From: Ignavibacterium sp037440165
GTDB lineage: Bacteria > Bacteroidota > Ignavibacteria > Ignavibacteriales > Ignavibacteriaceae
DNA length: 6,109 bases
NCBI RefSeq assembly: GCF_037440165.1
Contig: NZ_JBBIUQ010000056.1
Span: 1 to 6,109 of the forward strand
Direction of reading: 5' to 3'
A program made the translations under genes and the position numbers. Below, piece by piece: positions 1 to 6,000 of this stretch (positions are counted from its first letter, which is position 1; each line of letters starts with the position of its first letter). The notes beneath the pieces are model-generated. The model made no database searches and was not told where the DNA came from. It worked only from the letters and a program-made list of their open reading frames with translations.

Positions 1-46
1 TCAAGTAAGAAAATGATGGTGATAAGATAATCAGCCTCACCCCAAA

Positions 47-72
47 CCCCTCTCCAAAGGAGAGGGGCTTTT
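47..72 (+). terminator. Possible rho-independent terminator / dispersed hairpin repeat
   Basis: CCCCTCTCC (47-55) and GGAGAGGGG (59-67) form a perfect 9-bp GC-rich stem with loop AAA, followed by C and TTTT (69-72). This is a good but short-tailed intrinsic terminator for a transcript coming from the left. The preceding CCTCACCCC (35-43) together with the stem also resembles a hairpin repeat that I recall from intergenic regions of many Bacteroidota and Ignavibacteria, so it may be a dispersed repeat that doubles as a terminator. The reverse strand has only three T after the stem, so it is less convincing in that direction. Confidence 0.5.
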
Positions 73-183
73 AAATAATGTTGAACCGTTAATTAATTGA
101 ATACCTTATCAAATAAAATTTCTCGCTACCAATTAACAAGATTTAAAGTCCCAAATGGATTAAATGAAAGACTTGGCATGGTT

Positions 184-204
184 GGATGAGTGCATGGTTG
201 CATG
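184..204 (+). repeat. Repeat B, copy 1 (GGATGA...GCATGGTTGCATG)
   Basis: This 21-base element matches 321-341 at 20 of 21 positions; the one difference is G190 versus A327. It contains TGCA-TGGT-TGCA, a 4-bp hairpin that a G-T wobble between 190 and 203 can extend to 5 bp. A shorter direct repeat, GCATGGTTG, also begins at 176, giving a small local tandem with the copy at 192. The sequence TGAAATA starts at 203, at the foot of the stem. Confidence 0.75.
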
Positions 205-222
205 AAATATAAATTGATTTTA

Positions 223-250
223 ATCCCGAAGGGATGAAATTATTGTAAAA
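223..250 (+). repeat. Repeat A, copy 1: GAA-loop mini-hairpin with TGAAAT tail
   Basis: ATCCC (223-227), loop GAA, and GGGAT (231-235) form a perfect 5-bp hairpin, followed by TGAAATTATTGTAAAA (235-250). The CCGAAGGGATGAAAT core resembles short interspersed repeats that I associate with Ignavibacteria and Bacteroidota intergenic DNA. That association is from memory and not checked. The partner copy is at 276-300. Confidence 0.7.
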
Positions 251-275
251 AGAAATACAAAGAAATTACAGGGAA

Positions 276-300
276 ACTCCGAAGGAGTGAAATATAAAAG
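276..300 (+). repeat. Repeat A, copy 2: GAA-loop mini-hairpin with compensatory changes
   Basis: ACTCC (276-280), loop GAA, and GGAGT (284-288) form a perfect 5-bp hairpin followed by TGAAATATAAAAG (288-300). Compared with copy 1, the second pair changes from T-A to C-G and the third from C-G to T-A. Both arms changed together, so the fold is kept while the sequence differs. Confidence 0.7.
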
Positions 301-320
301 CGCACCAATAATCCAAGCGT

Positions 321-341
321 GGATGAATGCATGGTTGCATG
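321..341 (+). repeat. Repeat B, copy 2
   Basis: This is the second copy of the 21-base element at 184-204, with one mismatch (A327 for G190). Here ATGCA (327-331), loop TGGT and TGCAT (336-340) make a perfect 5-bp hairpin; the substitution turns the G-T pair of copy 1 into A-T. TGAAATA follows at 343, two bases past the stem. Confidence 0.75.
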
Positions 342-352
342 GTGAAATAAAA

Positions 353-382
353 CTTATACCAAATGTCCTCTTACCTTATACC
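353..382. repeat. Direct repeat CTTATACC x2, 22-bp period
   Basis: CTTATACC occurs at 353-360 and again at 375-382, start to start 22 bases, which is about two helical turns. It lies roughly 100-130 bases before the predicted transcription start. It could be a regulator half-site pair or simple repeat decay; nothing else in the sequence decides between these. Confidence 0.3.
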
Positions 383-424
383 TTTTCCCCAATTCTTTGC
401 TGTTCCTTACAAAATTTAACCGCC

Positions 425-439
425 TGTAAATTTTTTACA
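425..439. promoter_or_regulatory. Candidate operator palindrome TGTAAATTTTTTACA
   Basis: TGTAAA (425-430) and TTTACA (434-439) are perfect inverted arms around TTT. A further TTACA half-site lies at 407-411 in the same orientation as the right arm. The palindrome sits about 46-60 bases upstream of the transcription start implied by the -10 element, which would suit an activator or an upstream repressor site. AT-rich DNA produces such palindromes fairly often, and no regulator gene is present to pair it with. Confidence 0.35.
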
Positions 440-469
440 ACCACTTAACAGAGTTCTCATTATTTTTAC

Positions 470-478
470 TGATATAAT
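470..478 (+). promoter_or_regulatory. Candidate extended -10 promoter of the efflux operon
   Basis: TGATATAAT is a perfect match to the extended -10 consensus TGnTATAAT, and would start transcription near 485, giving a leader of about 28 bases before the ATG at 513. The best -35-like hexamer, TTAACA at 445-450, is 22 bases away, too far for a normal spacer, so the extended TG would have to compensate. The Bacteroidota-type -7 consensus TAnnTTTG is matched only partly here. Confidence 0.4.
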
Positions 479-512
479 TTCTTCATCTTTTGAACAATCA
501 CGGGTTCCTTAA

Positions 513-1928
513 ATGAAAAATGAATTTATCATTCCATTTTTAATAAGCTTCTTTTCAATAAGTCAGATATTTTCTCAGAACAGAATTCTTACTTTGGATG
601 ATGCCATAAACATTGCATTAGAAAACAACAGGGAAATCCGGCTTGCTAAAATGAATGTTGAAAAAGCTGGTGCAGCCGTTGACGAAGCATTCGGATATGC
701 ACTGCCAAGTCTTGATTTGAACGGAACATTTACTCACTTTTTAAGAAAACCCAAAATGCCATTTCCGGATTTTGAAGCATTACTCAAAAACGCAACTTAT
801 TCCATTTTGTTTGATGAAAATGTTATCCCGAGAGACAACAATAAATTTGTTCCGGTTGAAACTAAACTTCAGTCATTTGCTCAGTCAAATAACTATGAAG
901 CACAATTGCTGCTCACTCAGACATTGTTCAGCTCAACAGTATTTCGTGGAATTGGTGCTTCACGGATTTATTACAATCTTTCAAAAGCCGAACTGAATAA
1001 CACCATTTCAAAAACTGTTCTTTCAGTTCAAACAACTTTTTACGGAGTTCTTCTTGCAAAACAAGTCTCTGAAATTACAAATGCAAGTTTTCTTAATGCG
1101 CAGGATAATCTTAGAAATGTAAAAGCATTATTTAATCAGGGACTTGTTTCAGAGTTTGATATGCTGCAGGCAGAGGTTCAGGTTGAAAATATTCGTCCGA
1201 TGGTTCTGCAAATGGAAAACACACTGAAGACAGCAAAAGACGGTTTGAAAGTTTTGCTTGGTATTCCTCAGGAAGAAGAAATAGACATCAGCGGCGAATT
1301 TGTTTATGAACAGGAAACATTAGCAGAAGAATATGATTTAATTTCAGAAGCACTTCAATCAAATTTTGGATTGAAAAGTCTAGATCTTAAAAAACAAGTT
1401 GATGAAGCATTCATTCAAATTGATGTCTCAGAATACTGGCCAAACATCGCAGCATTTGGAAGCTACTCTTATGCGGGCTCATCTGACAAATGGAATTTTC
1501 AGAATTATTCTTCTTTAACTGTTGGTTTAAGCTTTTCAATAAATCTCTGGAAGGGCAACAGAACAAAAAATCGTGTTGAGCAATCAACAATTACATACAA
1601 ACAAACCGAAGAACAAATAAATCTCTACAAGGCTTTTCTTGCAACACAGGTAAGATCAAAGTATAGTGAATTAAAAAGAGTTCAGAGTTTGATTGATGCA
1701 CAGAATAAAAATGTTAAAGTTGCAGAAAGAGCTTATGAGATTGCCAAGGTAAGATATAAAGAAGGAACCGGAAGTCAGTTGGAAATCCAAAATGCTGATA
1801 TTGCATTAAAGCAGGCACGAACAAATTATATTCAATCAATACACAGCTATCTTGTTACAAAATTTGAAATGGAGCAATTACTCGGAAGAACGAATCACGA
1901 GTATTTATTAAAATATGAAAGCGAATAA
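513..1928 (+). CDS. TolC-family outer membrane efflux channel
   Basis: Outer-membrane factor of the tripartite pump: a trimeric beta-barrel and alpha-helical tunnel exporting substrates from the adaptor/RND complex to the outside. Residues 1 to about 22 form a signal peptide (hydrophobic FIIPFLISFFSISQIF), so it is secreted to the periplasm and inserted in the outer membrane. Two OEP-type repeats are visible: LTLDDAINIALENN (27-39) opens the first, with tip loop QGLVSEFDMLQAE (209-221); the second has beta segment YWPNIAAFGSYSY (308-320) and tip loop EGTGSQLEIQNAD (417-429). Both repeats end in LLG (248-250 and 456-458), and the Gly-Leu-Val and Gly-Thr tips match those of E. coli TolC. The 471-aa length is normal. 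The start is firm because an in-frame TAA (510-512) immediately precedes the ATG and the signal peptide begins there. No Shine-Dalgarno is visible. The first external loop (about 77-126) looks long. The substrate cannot be read from the sequence. Confidence 0.95.
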   Translation: MKNEFIIPFLISFFSISQIFSQNRILTLDDAINIALENNREIRLAKMNVEKAGAAVDEAFGYALPSLDLNGTFTHFLRKPKMPFPDFEALLKNATYSILFDENVIPRDNNKFVPVETKLQSFAQSNNYEAQLLLTQTLFSSTVFRGIGASRIYYNLSKAELNNTISKTVLSVQTTFYGVLLAKQVSEITNASFLNAQDNLRNVKALFNQGLVSEFDMLQAEVQVENIRPMVLQMENTLKTAKDGLKVLLGIPQEEEIDISGEFVYEQETLAEEYDLISEALQSNFGLKSLDLKKQVDEAFIQIDVSEYWPNIAAFGSYSYAGSSDKWNFQNYSSLTVGLSFSINLWKGNRTKNRVEQSTITYKQTEEQINLYKAFLATQVRSKYSELKRVQSLIDAQNKNVKVAERAYEIAKVRYKEGTGSQLEIQNADIALKQARTNYIQSIHSYLVTKFEMEQLLGRTNHEYLLKYESE

Positions 1929-1949
1929 CTAAAAAGTTTTATAGAAATC

Positions 1950-1954
1950 AGGAG
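1950..1954 (+). promoter_or_regulatory. Ribosome binding site of the adaptor gene
   Basis: AGGAG lies 10 bases before the ATG at 1965 and supports that start. The first gene of the operon has no such site. Confidence 0.7.
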
Positions 1955-1964
1955 AAATACTTCA

Positions 1965-2999
1965 ATGAAATCATTAGCAAAATTATTTGGCGTAACTCTT
2001 ATCATCTCAACATTAATGCTTACATCCTGCAGTGATGATAAACCAGAAACAAAAAGTATGGATGAAATAAGAAACGAAGAAGGAATTCCTGTGCAGGTTG
2101 AAGAAGTTAAATATCAACCTTTTGATAAATATTTAACTTTCTTTTCCAAGCTTATAGGAATTAAAGAAGCAACAAAAGGTTCAATTGTCGGCGGAAAGAT
2201 TGAAAGAATAAATGCATCGGTTGGCGATTATGTAAGAGAGAAACAGGTTATAGTTGAATTTGATATATACAATCCTGGTGTTCAATATGAACAGGCAAAA
2301 TCAGCTTATGAAAATCTGAAAAAAAATTATGAGAGAGTAAAAGCACTTCTTGATGCCGGCGAAACATCACAGGCAAATTACGATGCAGTTGAAACTCAAT
2401 ATCTAGTTGCAAAAAGAAATTATGAATCTGTTAGTCAGATGCTTTTCATCGAAGCACCATTTGATGGAATTCTCGTTGATATGAAAGTAAATGTTGGTGA
2501 TAATGTTAATGGAGATGTTCCGCTGTTTACAGTTTCTCAGACAAACAAAATGCGAAGCAAAATCTGGGTTTCAGAAAAAGAAATTTCACAATTCAAAAAA
2601 GCAATGAGGGCAATTACTGAATACAACGGACAGCAGTTTGTTGGAAAGGTTGTTGAAATTTCTTTAGCGATGGATCCGGCTAAGCAGGCATTTTTTGTTG
2701 AGGTAGAATTTGATAATCCCAAAGGCATAATCAAGAGCGGTGTAACAAATGAAATTAAAATACTCACATACGAAAAACCAAATGCAATTATCATTCAGCG
2801 CAACCTTGTGAATAAAGATGAAAACGGCAATTATGTTTTTGTTGTTGAGAACGATAAAGCAGTTAAAAGATATATAACAAAAGGAAATGAAAGCGGATTA
2901 TTCTATGAAGTATCGAGTGGATTGCAGATAGGTGATAAACTTGTAGTAAAAGGAGCATCTCAGCTCGAAGAGGGTTCAAGAGTTAAAGTGATTCAATAA
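1965..2999 (+). CDS. RND efflux periplasmic adaptor (membrane fusion protein), lipoprotein
   Basis: Adaptor joining the RND transporter to the TolC-like channel, anchored by a lipid on the periplasmic side. Residues 1-21 are a lipoprotein signal with lipobox L19-T-S-C22; Cys22 would be lipidated. Split lipoyl (biotinyl-like) domain: first half around 72-100 (GSIVGGKIERINASVGDYV), second around 161-192 (FIEAPFDGILVDMKVNVGD). Between them (about 104-160) is a short alpha-helical hairpin rich in Ala, Lys and Glu. Its tip contains R124, L128 and S135 at the +4 and +11 spacing of the RLS motif used by AcrA-type adaptors to contact TolC. The beta-barrel domain follows (about 193-270) and then the membrane-proximal domain to the end. 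At 344 aa it is compact but complete. It lies 36 bases after the channel gene, with an AGGAG supporting the start. Ser-Asp-Asp directly follows Cys22, which in Bacteroidota can act in lipoprotein sorting. Confidence 0.94.
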   Translation: MKSLAKLFGVTLIISTLMLTSCSDDKPETKSMDEIRNEEGIPVQVEEVKYQPFDKYLTFFSKLIGIKEATKGSIVGGKIERINASVGDYVREKQVIVEFDIYNPGVQYEQAKSAYENLKKNYERVKALLDAGETSQANYDAVETQYLVAKRNYESVSQMLFIEAPFDGILVDMKVNVGDNVNGDVPLFTVSQTNKMRSKIWVSEKEISQFKKAMRAITEYNGQQFVGKVVEISLAMDPAKQAFFVEVEFDNPKGIIKSGVTNEIKILTYEKPNAIIIQRNLVNKDENGNYVFVVENDKAVKRYITKGNESGLFYEVSSGLQIGDKLVVKGASQLEEGSRVKVIQ

Positions 3000-3000
3000 A

Positions 3001-3005
3001 AAGGA
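3001..3005 (+). promoter_or_regulatory. Ribosome binding site of the RND gene
   Basis: AAGGA begins two bases after the adaptor stop codon and lies 8 bases before the ATG at 3014. It supports that start and close translation of genes 2 and 3 from one message. Confidence 0.65.
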
Positions 3006-3013
3006 ATTGAAAA

Positions 3014-6000
3014 ATGTTTCTTGCAAAAGTATCAATAAATCGTCCGGTTCTTACAACTGTTGGAATATTAATTTTTCTGATATTCGGATTAATTGCATAC
3101 AACAGATTAAATCTTAATCTTCAACCTGATGTTGAAATTCCTTTCGTAACTATTCAAACAATTTATCCCGGTGCCGGACCAAAGGAAATCGAAACACTTA
3201 TTACTAAAAGAATTGAAGATGCAGTTTCAACAATAAGTCAGATTGAGAGAATAGAATCATACTCGCTTGACGGAGCTTCAATAATTATAATTGAGTTTCA
3301 ACTTGGGAAAGATGTTAATGTAGCCAATCAGGAAACAAAGGATAAGGTTGATGAAATAATAAACAACCTTCCGGCTGATGCTAAAAAACCAATTGTTCAG
3401 AAAGTGGATTTAAGATTATTTCCTGTTGTGGATGTTGTATTAAGCGGAAATTTGGATTCTAGACAGCTTTATGAAATTGCAGACAAAACACTTAAAGACA
3501 GATTCTCTCAGATTGATGGAGTGGCTAAAGTTCAGATTACAGGTGGTCAGGAGCGTGAAATCAGAGTTCAGCTTGATAATAAAGTTGTCTTTGAAAATAA
3601 TATCTCACTTCCGCAGCTTACACAAATTCTGCAGATGCACAATATGGATATTCCCGGTGGATATTTTCAGATTGGAAATCAGGAATTTACTGTTCGTCTT
3701 GACGGACAATTTCATAATCCGGAATCAATCCGCGAACTTGAAATACCGACTACATTCGGACCAAAGAAAATCAGACAAATTGCAGATGTGCTTGATGCAG
3801 GAAAAGACATTCGCCAGAGAGCAACCTTCTTTAATGTGAAGAAGAATTTCAGAAATGAAAGCGTTGTGAGATTAGGAATAATAAAAGCAAGCGAAGGAAA
3901 TGTTGTGAAAGTAGCTGATGCAGTAAGAACATCGCTTCCTGAAATTCAGGCGGCATTGCCTGAAGGCTGCAAATTAGAAATTGTTAATGATGCATCAGAG
4001 TTCGTGAAAGCAAGTGTTGATGATACAATGAGCAATATTTACCTCGGAGTAATATTCACAGCTTTGGTTCTGTTTCTTTTCTTACACGATTGGCGTTCAA
4101 CTCTGGTTGTTGCGATGTCAATGCCAACATCTATCATTTCAACTTTTCTGCTTCTTCAGGTGTTTGGACTTTCACTCAACATGATGACTTTGATGGGATT
4201 GTCAGTTTCAGTCGGAGTGCTTGTTGCTAATTCCATTGTAGTGCTTGAAAATATCTTTCGCTACAAAAAGATGGGCGAAACAATTAAGCAGGCATCATTC
4301 AAAGGAACTTCTGAAGTTAAAGTTGCCGTGCTTGCATCAACATTAACAAACATTGTGGTCTTTCTTCCAATTGCAAATATGTCTTCAATGGTTGGATTGT
4401 GGCTGCGCGAACTTGCGTTGGCTGCAGTATTCGCCACAATATTTTCTCTGTTAATGTCTTTTACATTAACACCTTTGCTTTCATCATTGATTCTTTCGAA
4501 AGAACATAAAACCGGAAAACTTGCAAACTGGTTTAGTAACTTTGAAGCAAAACAAACAGAGATTTACAAAAAACTTTTGGGATACATTCTTCAAAGCAAG
4601 CTAAGAAGTTTTATCACATTTATTGTTTCAATTATAATATTTATTCTGGTTGTAATGATCTTCGGACCGAAACTCGGATTTGAATTCATTCCTCAAACCG
4701 ATGACGGAAGAGTTAGAGTTACAGTTGAACTTCCGGCAGGTTACAATCTTGATGAAACAGCAAGCACTGTAAGACTAATTGAGGAAAGAATTAAAAAGCA
4801 CGATGAAGTAATACATATTTTAACTAATCTAGGAAAGCTCAGCGACCTTGATGTTGGAACTAATATGGCAAGCATTGATGTGAAGCTGGTCGATGTAAAA
4901 GAAAGAGATACAAAACTTCTCGATATGATTTCAATCTTTACAAAAGAACTTGCAGATGTTCCTAATGCAAAAATAAAAGTTGATGTTGGCGAAGATATGG
5001 GCGGCGGTGAAGCACCAATTCAGTTCTTCCTTCTTGGGCAGGATCTCGATGAACTTGAAAGACTTAAAGACGAAACAGTTGAAAAATTAAGAGATGTGCC
5101 CGGATTGATAAACTTCGACAACAGTTCACGTGCAGGCAAACCAGAAATAACAATTTATCCTAAACGGGAAAAACTCACAGAAGTTGGAATGACAATAACC
5201 GATCTTGCTTTCACAGTTCGTTCAGCAATTGAAGGAATTCAGTCAGCAAAATATCGTGAAGCTGGTGATGAGTATGATATAACAGTTACACTTGATGATG
5301 AATCTGTAAACTCACCGGAAAAAATCGGAAATATTACTATTGCAACTCACTTTGGAGCTTTTCGTTTGGCGCAGCTTGCAGATGTTAAATTCACAACCGG
5401 ATTTACAAAAATTCTTCATCGCGATAAATTTACATCAATAATGTTTACAGGTTCTGCTGCACCAGGTTATCCCCTTGGTGATGTTACGAGTGAAATAGAA
5501 AAACGATTTAATGAAATTAATCTTCCTGCCGGCTATTCTTTTCGCTGGGGTGGAAATGTGAAAATGATGAATGATATGATTCAGGATATGATGTTCGCAT
5601 TCTTCCTTGCTGTACTGTTAACATATATGCTGCTTGCTGCAATCCTCGAAAGTTTCTGGCAGCCGGTTATAATTATGTTTACAGTATTACTTGGTTTGCT
5701 TGGAGTTGTGCTGGCTTTATTTATAACTAACACTTCATTCAGCATAACATCGCTTATGGCAATAATAATGCTGATAGGAATTGTTGTGAACAACGCAATT
5801 CTTATTCTTGATTACACAAATCAGTTAAGAAGAGAACAAGGATATCTTCCTAAAGATGCATTGATGGAAGCTTGTCCAACTAAACTGAAACCACAGATAA
5901 TGGCATCAATCGCAATCATACTTGGAATGCTTCCTTTAGCATTGGGAATTGGTGATGCCGGAAAAGAAATAAGAATGCCGTTGGGAATAGTAGCAATTGG

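Larger units (their letters stand above)
1..512. other. Non-coding leader region upstream of the efflux operon, rich in small repeats
   Basis: I see no supportable gene in this stretch; forward-frame ORFs are about a dozen codons or fewer. It contains a strong terminator-like hairpin (47-72), two copies of a 21-base repeat (184-204 and 321-341), two GAA-loop hairpins (223-235 and 276-288), an 8-base direct repeat (353-360 and 375-382), a palindrome (425-439) and an extended -10 promoter element (470-478). The first 30 bases read as an open frame of nine codons ending in TAA at 28-30, which could be the tail of an upstream gene but is far too short to call. No transcription regulator gene is visible, although efflux operons often have one next to them. 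Confidence 0.8.

Noticed and set aside
1..30. Open frame of nine codons ending in TAA at 28-30, possible C-terminal tail of an upstream gene
   Set aside because: Too short to recognise or to tell from chance; mentioned only in the leader description.
202..237. Mini-ORF starting ATG at 202 with 11 codons before TGA, overlapping repeat A
   Set aside because: No ribosome binding site, it is made of repeat sequence, and a leader peptide is unlikely this far from the operon.
184..341. CRISPR array
   Set aside because: The repeats are of two different families with only two copies each, and spacing is uneven; no array structure.
772..996. 74-codon ORF inside the channel gene in another frame
   Set aside because: Shadow of the clear TolC-family gene; no family features.
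1927..1940. AACT-AAAA-AGTT with following T's between channel and adaptor genes, possible terminator
   Set aside because: Only a 4-bp AT-rich stem; too weak to stop transcription between clearly co-operonic genes.
2319..2326. Run of eight A's in the adaptor gene, possible slippage site
   Set aside because: It encodes Lys-Lys-Asn in the expected hairpin helix, the frame continues correctly, and such runs are common in AT-rich genes.
2537..2794. 85-codon reverse-strand ORF inside the adaptor gene
   Set aside because: Antisense shadow of a well-supported coding sequence; its hydrophobic look follows from the complementary codons.
3471..3839. 122-codon ORF inside the RND gene in another frame
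   Set aside because: Shadow ORF; the RND frame is continuous and conserved across this region.
5581..5793. 70-codon reverse-strand ORF over TM8-TM10 of the RND gene
   Set aside because: Antisense shadow of membrane-segment codons, without independent support.
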